Origin: Paramacrobiotus metropolitanus
Taxonomy: Eukaryota; Tardigrada; Eutardigrada; Parachela; Macrobiotidae
Length of the DNA stretch: 64,000 bases
Direction: 5' to 3'
NCBI RefSeq assembly: GCF_019649055.1
Contig: NW_026570265.1
Location: forward strand, 682,001 to 746,000
Made by a program: the position numbers and the translations under genes. Under the pieces are notes generated by a model. That model searched no databases. It saw only the letters and a program-made list of their open reading frames with translations, and had not been told where the DNA came from. Positions 37,718 through 49,951 of the stretch are shown here, in pieces (position 1 is the stretch's first letter; each line of letters begins with the position of its first letter).

Positions 37718-39842
37718 ATGTCTGCTTATCTTACCTGCAATTTTCCTGGATGCGGAGCAGTGGTGCAAGAGTTCGCATGGGTAAGGGAGTTGCTAGACTT
37801 GTTTGCGTAAGACGGCTATCTGATACAGGTGTACACAGGAGTTAAAACAGATACGAGATTACTTCGTATTTCCCAGAATGGTTTACGAAACATCTGAATA
37901 TTTGCAGATCACTTCATGCTCTCGTAAGTCTGCTCCCTTTGGACATCTTCGTGTGCTTAATGACGCATTCTGCTGTAATGGAATTACCGCAATCGCCAAC
38001 CATTTCAGATGTGTTCTGCAATGAGCACGGCCAGCTCGAATTCTCCTCCAGACGCCGCGAAAGCCGATGCCCTTTGTGTGAGGCCACATTGACTTCTTAC
38101 GGCTCGCTTCTAAGTTCTAACCTTACCTAACCAACCTGCTGGTTCTGCTAAAGGTTCCACGGAGCTTCCTGGTCAGTTAGATGTTGTTAAAACAGAAATT
38201 AGCCCTTCGGAGCAATACAAATCGGTAAGGTACTCTACTAGCTCGTATTCATGGTAAAGCCATTACAGTACGCGTTGTTTGGGTTTCTCGAGCGGCTTGT
38301 TTTTCCTTCTGGTACTATTCGAGCGCATAAATATGCGCATTTGTGTTTCTTTAGTTTATGCGCAAAATTTGTCGGGCGTACGTGCTTCGCAATCGTTGTT
38401 GCTTTTAGATGATCTTAGCCGGACAGAAACCAGAGGTTGTGGTGGAAATAGCATCTCGAGCATTGGCTTTGTGGCACTACCAGGTGCGGCAAATTGAATT
38501 TATTCGGTCGCTGGTCATACTGTATATGGTACTTCGTTTTAATAATTTGCTACTTATGGAAATTGGTAATCGTAAGCTGAATTTTAATATTGACTGTCTT
38601 CGCGGTAATTGCAGACTCAGCTGGTGTTCTCTCGAGAAAAACAGGAAAGACTGGCAGCCGACAAGAAAACACAGGAAATGGTTGCAAAACTAGCCCAGGA
38701 AAAAGCCGGTAAGCCGATGTGCAGTCACGAAATTACAGTAATTTTCAACAGAAAATTAAGCAATCAAATAATAATTAAATTAAATAATTTTCAACAGAAA
38801 TTAATTAAATAATCAACAGAAATTAATCTCAACAGAAATTTCAACAAAAATTAAATATTTAATTAATAAATTAACTGAATAATTTGACTCGATCACCATT
38901 ATCGCCTAATCCTACATTATATATCTGAATTTGCTGAAAATATCTCTTTTTTGCAGCACTGGAAATGGACTTAAAAAGTTAGACGCGAGCGGTCTAAAGG
39001 TCAAGCTTTACTGCATAAAGCACAAACAAGTATTTCCGTTTTCTGTATAGATGCAGAAAGGGAAATTGACGAATTGCAAAAGAAAAACAGTGATCTGGAA
39101 AATATTCTCGCGGAGAAAACACGTCAAAATTTGAAACTAAGCGTCAGCTTGATTGCATTATAACCAGCTTAATTAAGTTTCTTTAACTCTTCTTATTTCG
39201 CGTATGCGTTTTGTGTCTCGACTTTAGGCTGCGTACGACGCTCTGCGATGCCGCCTGACAGAGCAGGACGCCAGTCGGCAAATGTTGACGAATTCGCGCT
39301 GCGCACAGGAGCATCCTCTTGACCACAATCAGCGAACACTCCCGTTGCAAAACAAAGGCACTGCTCGCTCTGGTAAGTTTCCGTAGATCTATGCATGCCG
39401 TAGGTTCCTCGCACCTCAGTTTTCTGGATTGATAGCAAACCATAAATCTTTGCTAGCAGATTACTTCCCTTCCGAGGCAAATCCAAATACACCTCCTGTG
39501 CAATTTCGCGGTACCATAGCTGCTAATCGTAATATGCTTCATTCACGGCAACATATGGGTCCGCTGCAGACAGCAGAGCATAATGGTAAAGTACTATCCT
39601 GAAATTCTTAAGAAACTGTTTTTGAGATGCTATAATTATGGTAACTGGCTCGGTTGTGCCGATTGTATGACTGTTTTATTTGGTTTATGATTTTAGAGCA
39701 CAGTCATTTCCCGTTCTTACTGGGCAATACCAACACCGAGCAGCATCAGAATCGAATCCGTTTACCAATGGCGCAAAGAGCCTCAACCCGGAGCATACCA
39801 TCTGACCCTTCCGGCATGCCCAGATTTAATTTGAATTTTTAA
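37718..39842 (+). CDS. CCNB1IP1: CCNB1IP1/HEI10-like RING ligase
   Basis: Eleven exons (37718-37780, 37908-37923, 38009-38113, 38154-38224, 38409-38483, 38615-38708, 38957-38977, 39051-39142, 39228-39372, 39460-39585, 39697-39842) join in phase to 317 residues; the human protein has 277. HEI10 is a RING-family E3 that concentrates at meiotic crossover sites. The variant RING runs from CNFPGCGAVVQEFAW through ITSCSHVFCNEHG to SRCPLCEATL. The strongly conserved block VKTEISPSEQY, then MILAGQKPEVVVEI, SRALALWHYQ matches the human sequence closely. A Lys/Glu-rich coiled coil (residues about 115-180) and a Ser/Pro/Arg-rich tail follow. Exon 2 is a 16-nt microexon. The 40-base intron at 38114-38153 and the donor at 39143 are the least certain joints. 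Confidence 0.88.
38750..38880 (+). repeat. AT-rich imperfect repeat in a CCNB1IP1 intron
   Basis: Several copies of a unit like CAACAGAAATTAATTAAATA lie in the intron between 38708 and 38957. It has no coding content. Confidence 0.65.
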
Positions 39843-40165
39843 CTGCCATGCTGGAGAAGATTATCGTTTATTTATTGTTGTTTTCCTTACTTTATGTTTG
39901 CCTTGTATATATTGCCATGGTGGTGCGATAATTTTTTGTGAAGTTGCACACAGGTAATTGTACTCGCAGTTTATCAATTTTTATTCAAATTGAACGAGTT
40001 AGCACTTCCTCATCGGTCAGTTATTACTGCAGAAACGCAGCTGTAGGCTTTTGTGCCGTATGGTCTCATAATATTTTGCACATGGTAATCTTAACTGATC
40101 TACCGATACTGATCGATATTCTGAATAAAGTAAAACAACGAAACGTACTAAGTATCGTGGCACTT

Positions 40166-42256
40166 TCAGGTACAGTCCGCAGCAGTGGTTATCTGCAAAA
40201 TTGAAACGTTTCTGCATAGTGCATATTATTTGTCATTCTCGTAGCCGCTTGTAGCTACGCTTTTTTCATACGAGTGTTGTTATTATGAATCATTTATTAA
40301 ATTATTTGATATTTGATATTTAATTTAACAAAATCAGTTCATGCGTATTGCGTACCTGAATCAACAAACTGGGACAATTTTGCCCGACAGCGTTTGTGGC
40401 AGTTACATTGTAACGCTCGATAAATATTCCGCCATGTGGTTGTTTCACTATTTGGATTAGCCCAAGATTTGAATCAATTTTATAATAAGTGTTGGCCAAA
40501 ATTGAAGTGGATGATATGAGCGTCATTGTGAAAGCTGTTGGCGCAACACTTCCAGTAGCCTACAAAACAACACAAAACCGAAATTATAAACGAGGTAGGA
40601 GTATACAGAGATTAATTAATATTTAAAGAGTTTGAACCATCTACGTAATTTTAACTTATTTCCTTACTAGAACGGTGGCCACGGTGCTTCCCACAGTGTT
40701 AAGTGTGCAGGATACAAAAATATTGTTCCCGTTTTCAAAACTGCAAGTTGGCGCTACAAAAGGGTAGTCAAACTTTACTGCACAATAACAGAAACATAAA
40801 AATATTTCAGTGTACACTAATTACAATGTCATTTCCAAGGGCATCGGTTACGGAGCACAGTATTATGTGAGTACTTACGTGTACAGTTGTAGGCAACCTA
40901 AAATTGTAGCGACTTTTAATACTCGTACATGTATTACAATTTACAAAAGCAGCCATTATGTTATGTATGGTAAGATGCACGTAGCCTATTAAAAACGATA
41001 TTAGTTTGTCTCATTACAGCGCCTGTGTGAATGAAGAAGTGCTCCACCGACGAGCGTTATTACCTGAAAATACTAACCCGAAATATTAGCGTGCTGTATG
41101 TTCCTGAAGAACTTCTGGCGGTGACCTGATACGTTTGATTTTGGACTGTGGCTGGGGGTGGCTTCACCGATAAAATATTTCCGTTAGTCTGATCAATCGT
41201 TATGTATTTGTTCGTATCGCCCAGAGGAGAAGAAAACAGCAGCGTCAGATTGTAAAACGTAACTGCTTCATTCGTAAGCTTCTAAAACATGAAAATGGGG
41301 AAAATAATTTTTTTTATACCGAATTTTCTTTTAAAAGTCTTAACGAATGCAAAACGACAATCGTAGAACACTATGATGATCATACTCTATAGACAAAGCC
41401 TTCTCACCGGTAATGTGCCGATTACTCCATTTGCCGGCAGGAAACAAGATGCCGTGATTGTTGGACTGCTGATTACAAAAGGTCTCAGGACGTTTTCTAA
41501 AAATATGTGCGCCAAGGCAGTCCAAAACATATGCTCACGCCACAGCCGTTTCACGGTTACTTACGGAGTACTTCAAGCACTGACCTATACTTAACAATGT
41601 TTCGTAGCAGAAGAAACTAAGTAAATTTAATTTAACTCAGTCATGAATGTTATAGCGCTGAATAATTTTAATGAGAAATCAAACATTTACTTGGAGTACC
41701 GTAAAAAATAACATAGTAGCGATAGTACCATTATTAATGCCACTAACGTTATATGGGGTAAATCAACACCTAATGGCTTACGCGTATAGTACTGCTGCGT
41801 GACGCAAGTGGAGTTCAACAGAACGTATCCTTTAGCACAGGCGCAGTATCCATCGCCGTCTGGATCGCGGGTACACACGGAATTCGCGGGCAAACAGGTC
41901 TCTCCAATCAGTAAACACGGACAATCTAGATTGGCCCTTGCAGTGGTTGATCGGCAGAATTCCGGTGGATATGTGGATACATAATGGTCATCGGATTTTA
42001 GTGGAGAATAGTCCAGTGTCGGTAACTGCACCGCCACTGGCAGATACTCCCAGTGCAGCGGCTCCGCAATCCGGATCGGAGACGGTGACGAGTATCCCGG
42101 CTGAGCATAGGATGGCTGGTGTGGCTGGTAACTACTGGTTTGTTGCCTTTTGGATGCTGATTCCACACAACGAAACCGGAAGAAGACAGATGCAGTCGTC
42201 AGTACGAGCAAGTGGAGCATGTGTACAGGTAGCGGAAGTTGTATAAGACGAACCAT
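40166..42256 (-). CDS. Secreted EB/cadherin-like repeat protein A
   Basis: Seven exons (41782-42256, 41408-41496, 41078-41281, 40879-40897, 40668-40753, 40356-40559, 40166-40192) join in phase to 367 residues. In order it has a signal peptide (VHMLHLLVLTTASVFF), a Pro/Ser/Tyr-rich spacer, an EB-like cysteine module (CPCLLIGETCLPANSVC to CACAKGYVLLNSTCV), then two repeats of about 97 residues. Each repeat is encoded by an 86-89-nt exon plus a 204-nt exon, with a 19-nt microexon (VAYNCT) between repeats. The repeats look cadherin-like (YITIDQTNGNI, YKIDSNLGLIQI, YNVTATNAVG) but lack the calcium-binding DxD and LDRE motifs. No transmembrane segment follows and the protein ends ITTAADCT. Its function is unknown; an extracellular matrix or cuticle role is possible. 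Confidence 0.78.
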
Positions 42257-42909
42257 TTCGATCGAAAGTAGTATGATGTTTTACCACATTTAGGACGATT
42301 ATATGTACACGTGCTTTTAAGTATAATTTAACCAATACTTCTATTAATTAGTATTCAGTAAGTGTGTGTTTCCCTTGCCTGTGTTTGCGGTCTATAAAAG
42401 CAGTAAATATATGTTGCAGAATAAGCGACGCTTATACTATAATATACGTAGTTAAATGACCGGTAAAATAGTGAAACACAGTACAGCGTTCATTACTATG
42501 GTTCAAGGCTCGCAGCTTTGCAAGCTAAAGATACAGTACTTTAAAAAAAGGTTCGCATAGGCGCAATTTGCTTAGAAATTTCGTGCAAAGCTTACTGCAG
42601 TACATTCAACCTTTGCCGATTTACTTTATGTGATTGACCTTTGTGACATGAAAGCGGTTTAGGCAACAAAAACCTCGAAGCTCATCATTAATATTGCGAT
42701 CGAATATCTTTTTTGATACTCTTTGTTTGCAAATTTCGTTCTGATTTATAACCGAAAGAAATAGCAGAATAGTATACATTTTCTTCGTATCTGTTTTTAT
42801 CTCAAACTTGTACAACCAACCTATAAATGCTCTTTACACTTAAAGAATCAAATACCTTGACTCAAATATCCAATAGCTAGAACAAATAAAACAACTCTTC
42901 TAGATTTTT
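42257..42909. other. Intergenic, nothing recognised
   Basis: No supported exon between protein A and the LINE remnant. It should contain the promoter of the protein A gene (minus strand). Confidence 0.45.
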
Positions 42910-43290
42910 TTAGCAATCAACAGTTCGCAGAACAAAAGCGGCGGCGGCATTTCCGCGCTGAATTTCAATATGTATGCGCTGCCACAACTCGGTAGCGCGC
43001 GCCTCACCTTTTTAATCGTTTATGCGTCGACCAACTGACCGATTAACTGACGGGTATTGAACGCAACTTCCCGTGGTCTCGAAGGCCAGAGGTTGGAAAA
43101 AATAACGATCGGTCAGTTCTTCATAATTGCGCCCCTTTCGTTCTTCCGTATCCTCTGGTGCTGATCCCGCTAGTTCTGATGAGCCGGCTATGTACGATAT
43201 TGCGAATGTATCACACACTGCCACATCCCAAATCAAAGGGAGATCGTTCTTCCAGGGGAAAAGTGATAACCGTCTAGCCGCATTTTATTC
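42910..43290 (-). mobile_element. Decayed LINE (non-LTR retrotransposon) fragment
   Basis: On the minus strand the sequence matches the conserved C-terminal region found downstream of the reverse transcriptase in many LINE ORF2-type proteins: PWKNDLPLIWDVAVCDTFA, then NYEELTDRYFFQPLAFETTG, VGRRI, and finally LWQRIHIEIQRGNAAA. The frame is broken by a TAA at 43012-43014 and upstream by a shift near 43275. No reverse transcriptase or endonuclease domain lies alongside, so this is a dead 5'-truncated copy. It sits between the two tandem cadherin-like genes. Confidence 0.7.
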
Positions 43291-43751
43291 TGTTTTCTAT
43301 ATTTGGTTGATATTATTAGAAAAACCTCTACGAATTCGAAGCCGAAAGTTTACCGTTTATTTATGCCAGTAAAAAACACTTTATGGTACAAATTATACCA
43401 CACAGCTTTGCAAAATAATGATTTGTGTAAAATTGTGCATGATATAATTCTGAACCAATTGATGCATTCTTAAATCTATATCTAGCTGGGCGTGATCGAA
43501 TTAAATTTGAAACTGCGTCAGTGCGATCAATCTTATAAGCATAACGATTTTATTTGCATACAAAAGATTACGATTTTCGCTACCATCGTTTTGCATTTCA
43601 ACATTCATAATTATTATTGCGCCTAATTAGTAGAGTCACATTCCACGGGCTATTTCTTTAACAACAGACTGGTGTTTCTGAAGATGTCCAAGATATACGA
43701 GTACCAAACAAAAACTTTCAGCGGCGCTGCACTGCTGTGGATCTTGCTTGA

Positions 43752-46227
43752 TTAGGCGCAATTTGCGGCAGTCGTAAACTAGAAAGAAACACAAAAACAT
43801 GTATTGTATACCTTGGCCGTATGCTCGTTAGCATGAGCCGCTATAATCTCCGCTGATACGCCTTAAGAAAAAATTTATTATGTTTAAACAGTATAAGATA
43901 GCAAGTAACATTTACTGCGCAAGTACAAGTAACATTTTATTGCAGCATGGGAGTTAGCAGAACCAGCGGAACTCGATCAGATATGTATCAGGTTAAGGTA
44001 TTGCCAAAAAATGCTTGTTGTTGTAAAAAGCTGTGTTACTGATTTTGGTCTAATAGGTAGCAATAAAAATTTAATGGCCTAAAAGATTACATTTTCAAAT
44101 CCTACGTACTGTACCGATCTTCAAACGTACCGTAATATTTTTCGTCGTGCACGTTAAACCGGCAGCATTTGTTGCGGATAGACTATAGACTTCCACGAAA
44201 ATTCCCCCGTGTGGTTCTTTCTGCAGAAATATTTGTCCAGTTGTAGGATCAATGGCGTAAAAACGAATACCAAGCGTAGACGTTGAGGAAAGGAGTGTCA
44301 AAGCAAAAGTCGTCGGCGCTACAGTTCCTGTTGCCTGTAGGCGATAAAAAAATGTGTTAACTGTGAGCATTTTTCTGATTGAACTTGTTTTGTGATCAGC
44401 TGCAAAGTACAGCTTGTTATCGGCTACCAGTTCAAACTGATTAAAGGTGATTTCAATACAGCCAGAGTTAATTTTGTTCTGGGTTCAGTATTACTCAGTA
44501 TCCCACAAAACGTGTGAACGCAGATTAATAATAAGGTCACCAACCAGTGCAGTTACGATGGTGTCAGCTACGCCGAAACGAGTGCAGTCGATCGTGAAAC
44601 TATTTCCCAGATCAAAGGAGCATGTAGGAGCTGCAATTATGAAGTACAGTGATGCAGGAAACAAGTACTTTAAAGCGCAGTAATTATTTTGTCATACAAA
44701 AACCCAGGAGCCTGACTTTACCTGTACAGTTGTACCCAACCTGAAAAAACAACTGGTTTATGTTAAACCCTGGCTTTTATTCATATAAAATTTTATTCAA
44801 GATTTCATATGCAGCATGAATGTTGCCTGTGATCTACAAGAGTTGGTATCGATTACTCAAAGGGCAAGTACCGTAAAAGTTACGACGTTGCTAGTTATTC
44901 CCGACGCATCTTTCCCCACAACTGAGTACGTCTGGCTGCTGACGGTGGAAAGATCGGGCGTTTTTAGAAAAAGAAGGTTGCCGCTTGGTGATTCAACAGA
45001 TATGTATTTGGTGGTGGACGGATTGGGAGAAGATGACAGCAGAGTTAGCGTATACGTGACCGATCCGTTAGCACCAACTTGCTACAATTTCATGATCAAC
45101 AAATCATCGTATCACGTTTGTAAACTTATTAATATTTCTGCGAATAATCAGAATATATACAGTTCGAACCACATTTTGTCGAACACTGTACCGGTATATT
45201 GCCGATAACAGAATTTGCCGGCAGGAAACACGATACCAGAATGGTTGGCGAAAGTAGCGTAAATGGCTGTATCGTCTCTGCAAATGTCATTTAATGATAT
45301 AGGTACGGTATTATTCATAAATACTACAGTAGTTATGTTTCTTGTTTACGCTTGTTTTATACAGTAAAATTTTAGTTTCTGTTCATAACCGGAAAATCAA
45401 TTTCGTTGATACTTCAAGTATAGGCTGTATGTATATATAGCTGTAGAACCGACAAACACCGGCAAACCGACACGACTGCATTCATTATGTTATAGTTATT
45501 ATCTCAAATTCTGTTTGATAATTACAAGATAATCCGGTATAAATTCAAATCACGGTAAATTTGTACTTCACGCACGATTGTAAATAGTTGCGGAAACGCA
45601 GGTGTTGTTAACTGCAACGTAATTATCCTTACATCCACATATACCCCCGGTTGTTCCGGAAATGCTTTTGCAAACGGAATTTGACGGAAAACATCTAACG
45701 AAATAAACACTTTATGCATTGGATTACTCACTGTGATTCAAATAGTTCGAAAGATTCAGATTATTTTATGCAGGCTGTCCTTTCTGAACATTACATCATT
45801 CCTCAACGCAGAAAAAATATATATAAGTTTGTGACCTTTCGTTAACAAGTTTGCACGGGCATCCTATGTTTGTCCGAAAAGTAGTAGATTTGCAAACAGT
45901 CGGTGATACTGTGCTCACTGGCAGCTTTCGAATGCCTCCAGCATACTGGAAAGAAAATCGGCTAATAACACTCATTGTTTCCATTTTGTGTTGGCTTACC
46001 GGATATTCAGATGCAGCAGGATTCGGCTCAGGAGTAGTAAAAGGCACGAAAACGTAATCATAGCTGCTGATTTCGGGCTTATAAGGGGCACTGTAGCTGT
46101 TGCCGTTGGGGGACGAGTAGGAATTCGAAGTAGAATAGCCATATGGGTAAGGTTTATCCGCGGAATTTATTAAAAAATAAAGCGAGTGCATCCATGCAAT
46201 TAGGAGATACATCCTGACGTACGCCAT
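43752..46227 (-). CDS. Secreted EB/cadherin-like repeat protein B
   Basis: Eight exons (45836-46227, 45576-45694, 45192-45277, 44872-45081, 44722-44740, 44545-44630, 44131-44334, 43752-43778) join in phase to 380 residues. It is the tandem paralogue of protein A with the same architecture: signal peptide (MYLLIAWMHSLYFLIN), Tyr/Ser/Pro-rich spacer, EB-like module (here split by an intron inside NER|CFPSNSVC), and two cadherin-like repeats (GSVTYTLTLLSS to YSVVGKDASG; ATGTVAPTTFALTL to YSLSATNAAG). The 19-nt microexon (VGYNCT), 86-nt, 204-nt and 27-nt exons have the same lengths as in A, and the C-terminus FTTAANCA parallels ITTAADCT. The calcium motifs of classical cadherins are absent. Function unknown. 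Confidence 0.78.
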
Positions 46228-47539
46228 TTGCCCCGTTTTAATTTGATAAAGTTTGCTTGCTGGTTCGAATGCAGTACTTGATTTTGACCTTACGATTACT
46301 TAATGATTATAGACACACTTATTTTTGCTTCTCGTATATTGATAAATTTATATCGATATGGTAGAAATTAAAATAAAAAGCTGAAATTTTGTTGCTCGTA
46401 TAAATAAAATTGCACGCATATATATACTCGTAGGAACTGTTTTGCGTTAGCGGATCTTCGAAATATTTTTCCGCTTGATAACATCCTCTGTGACATTATT
46501 TTAGCGCAATTACATACATGCTTTACCGCGCTGCCCTCCAGCTAAAAGGTAAATACGAATTTTATGTACACGCAGAAATACTGCTCGAGAATGGCAGTTT
46601 TTTTTAAAATTACCAGCAATTAATAAAAAACAGGCATAACCGCACAAGTACAACGAAAAATTTATTAACCTGCACCTGTGGTAACTAAATCAATCTGCAG
46701 TTTTAATCCAAGTAACAACTATGTATGTAATTTATAAATTTTGCCGGGTTGACCGACGTCGACACTCCACAGAATTCAATATTTTATCGCTCCCGCACCG
46801 GAAGTGGGCGGTGCATTCACTTATATGTTAGTGACAAGGGGGACTGCAAATGCAGCAGCTCAGCTGACATTTTCTACGGTAGGAGTTTCAAGCAAACCAT
46901 GCAGTGTTGATCCAAAATGGTGCATTTTAAATCTGAGCTCTGGATCAGTAGCGTATGCGATTATAGCATTAATTATAATAACCACTGATAAAAACCTACA
47001 TGCATAGAAGTATTTGCTCCGCACAACAAATGCGTTCTTGCGGTCAGTGATTCGTAGACATTCTGTGAGTCATACGGCGCAAGAAGGTTTGTGATTCGAC
47101 AACCGGAATAATCACGTCTGAATGTCCAGATCTCTTGCCATCTTGTGGCAACTGCGCGCGTGTTTGGGCAAGCTCGAATCGGTTTGCATTTTTTATCTTG
47201 TTTGTACTTGGAGCACTGGAGATATGAGGGCACCAAACCATTTTTAAAAATTGTTCATTAGTTTCGGAAAACAGAGAAGCTCCTTGGTTATCACTTCGAT
47301 CATTCATTGGCCATTGCCTTAACTGCCCCAGCGTTTTCCTGTTTTCTGTAAGTATTAGCTCAGTAGCGCGTAAAGGTATCTGCCGTTCTTCGCTTATTTT
47401 TGTATCACTCCTGATCATCTTCCCGCAGCGCTGTGCAGCTCTATAAATGCTAGTTGTCGACAAACACCTTTGACGAACTTTTTCGCTGGTCATTTATTTA
47501 TACTGTCATTTTATTTATTCAGGTTCAACCACCAGGAAA
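46228..47539. other. Intergenic region with two doubtful open frames
   Basis: This lies between the divergent protein B gene and the acidic-tail membrane protein. Two open frames occur: about 46755-47007 (+), ending in a hydrophobic stretch (SVAYAIIALIIITT), and 47044-47493 (-), 149 codons. Neither shows a recognised domain or splice partners, and a frame of that length is expected about once by chance here. Confidence 0.35.
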
Positions 47540-49385
47540 ATGGTCAATTTCGCCCGTTTCGGTCCGCTTACAGGCGCCAAGAAGGCTCCAGCAGTCGAGA
47601 ATGATGTGAGTCTTCGTCTTTCCGAAAAATAAATTTGTTGCTGTAAATTTAAAAGGAGAGTTATTGTACTTTCGTAGCGCAGAAATAATCGTTTTGTTAA
47701 ATTTCATCACGGGAAATGTTTTGTCACCGTTTGCATTAAACTGTGCTGCTGCTTGATGATAGAATTAGGGAAAGCCGAAAATGTTTTGTTTAGTTAAAAG
47801 CAAAGATTTAACTTGATATGGCTACCGCTTACAGCTTATCGACTGCATTCTGCAGTTAATGTATTAATCCACTTCATTAGAGTAATCGCCGCTAATCGGC
47901 ACGAATATATGATATGACACTGTCAGTAATGTTACGGAATTCAGCTTTTGTTCGATAATTTTGTTGCCCTTGGTTTGGTTGCAAAACATTCAGATTGCAT
48001 GTCAAATGATTGTGCGAAAAAAGCTGTGCTCAAAACTGTACAAAGTGGTTGGAATAAATGGCATGCATTTTTTCAGCGAGTCCCATGTGTTAGTCGACTC
48101 TTTTTGAGCTCTTGATATGCTTATTTTAGCTGTCCTCGGGTGAGAAGGGCTGCAAGATGAAGTTGATCTCACCCTCACCATCGGATGTGGAAGCCAACTT
48201 GTTGCCGGTGTTGGTAGCTAGTGAAAATCGATCAAAGCGTGCAGGCCGTTGGTGCTGTATGGCGTGTGTGGCCGATGTCTGCGCAGTAGTGGCGCTACTT
48301 CTCATCGTAGCGTCGACCGGCTTGCTTTTGTACAAAGTCTGGTGGGTGGTAAGTGATTTCTGTATGACCGTGTTTATTGAATAAAATGCTAATATGTCAT
48401 ACGCGCGATCATAAAGACATCTTGTTACTGTAAAGTTTAATGGTCCTTCTCTAGAAGAAAGAAGTGGACCGCATTGAACCGGTGGTGGCACAGCTGAGCA
48501 CCGATCTCAATCTTCTCCAAGCAGCAGCACAAAATGCCGCTGAGTTTGATGCGGAAAATGATGGTAAAACCCAGTTCACTCCGGGATTCAATGTTTCGCC
48601 GTTCGACGACAAAGTACGAAAAAGGAGTTAATTTAATGGCTTCAGTAATGGATGCCGGCCGTACAATTCGACTAAATAGTTACGTTTTATGCTGACATAA
48701 GAATATTTTTCCAGCTGGAAGACGTTTCTCAAGATGCTCTTCGGCAGCTGAAAAAAGAGGAAGAAATGATGGAAGCACAGGTGGGGATAAATTGGCTTCT
48801 TTGCTGCAGCTTATTGTAGATTCGTTGAAAAGGTAGCTCTCTTAAAGTAGCCGAAAATCGCCGGTTAGGCACGGAATCCGTGCCGCCTATAAGGAAGTAT
48901 TTTTATTTCACGCTTCGTTTTCTTGGGCATTATGCATATGCCGTACAGTGCCTAATTTGACGCTCACTGGCTGCCACCGTAATAATGACCGTATGCATCT
49001 ATCGATCAATGATCAAAGTTTTTGGTAATTGTGATATTTTGTTCAAAATTTTTAGGTGGAATCCATTAAAATTGCGGCACTGTTCATTCCGATTAGTGAT
49101 AGTATGAGTTCCAACTTCTCTTTCAACAAACTAAACGATAACGGAAGTGATGAAACGGTGTTCGACGAGCCGGACAACGATGCGTTTACCACTGAATCGG
49201 AAACAGTGGCTGTCAGCACCGCAGTGAGACCGGTTAACACCAAGAACGATGATCAGGATGATAATGACGACTCTGATAATGAAGACAACGTTGCAGACGA
49301 CGATGCTTTGGATAGTGGAGATGACACTGTCACTCCGGCTTTTAATGATGGGAATGACAGCGATAAAGGTGCGAATTCGGATTAA
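47540..49385 (+). CDS. Single-pass membrane protein with acidic tail, unrecognised
   Basis: Five exons (47540-47605, 48130-48348, 48455-48613, 48715-48780, 49056-49385) join in phase, all at phase 0, to 279 residues. After a polar N-terminus of about 58 residues, a Cys-rich stretch (RWCCMACVADVC) leads into one hydrophobic helix (AVVALLLIVASTGLLLYKVWW). Charged, coiled-coil-prone segments (KKEVDRIEPVVAQLSTDL; DALRQLKKEEEMMEAQ) follow, then a long Asp/Asn-rich acidic tail, about 80 residues. There is no signal peptide, so a type II or tail-out topology is possible. I do not recognise the family. Good splice sites at every border support a real gene. Confidence 0.75.
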
Positions 49386-49951
49386 ATCGCATTGCTGTTT
49401 TCTCCCGTCTTTAATATGTTCCTACAGTCATTCAGCAATACCAGTTGCCGGTAGCATATACCTATTCCGCATCTGCAACTATAAGCAATGGCGGAATAAT
49501 GTCCGGTTTGAGTTCAGCATTTTGTTTTTAGTTTTTCTTGTTTCTCTCCCATTTAATTTTCTTTCCATTTAATTGCAGTTTTCTCACTAAAGAGAGCAGT
49601 ATTGTATTGGCCGTTTGTTGGAAAGTATTGCTGTCTTTGAAAAAAGTTCGAATTAAATTGTAAAACCAGTCTTACCTGTCAGGACAAGAGTCCTGAACGT
49701 ATTGCCCGGCATCTTCTTGCATAAGCACACATCTACCGTACAAATGTCAAATACTACTGTATTCAACGGTGAACTAGTCATCATCATAAAGATTTATTTC
49801 TGCAGCTGTTCTGAACGCCGAAAACATTTTTCCCATTTCCAGCGGTCTGCGTCAACAGTAAAATGTATGCATTCATAATCGCAAGAGAAAAAAACATTCC
49901 ATCATTTGTTTATCCAGCGAAGTTCGGGCATCCAGTGTCACACCGGTATTA
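49386..49951. other. Convergent intergenic region
   Basis: These are the 3' ends of the acidic-tail protein (+) and the TMEM223-like gene (-). No other exon is supported. Confidence 0.5.

Noticed and set aside
46255-46275. tRNA T-loop-like GGTTCGAATG
   Set aside because: No matching acceptor, D or anticodon stems around it.
47044-47493. 149-codon minus-strand frame
   Set aside because: No domain, no splice partners, and a frame this long is expected about once by chance in 64 kb.
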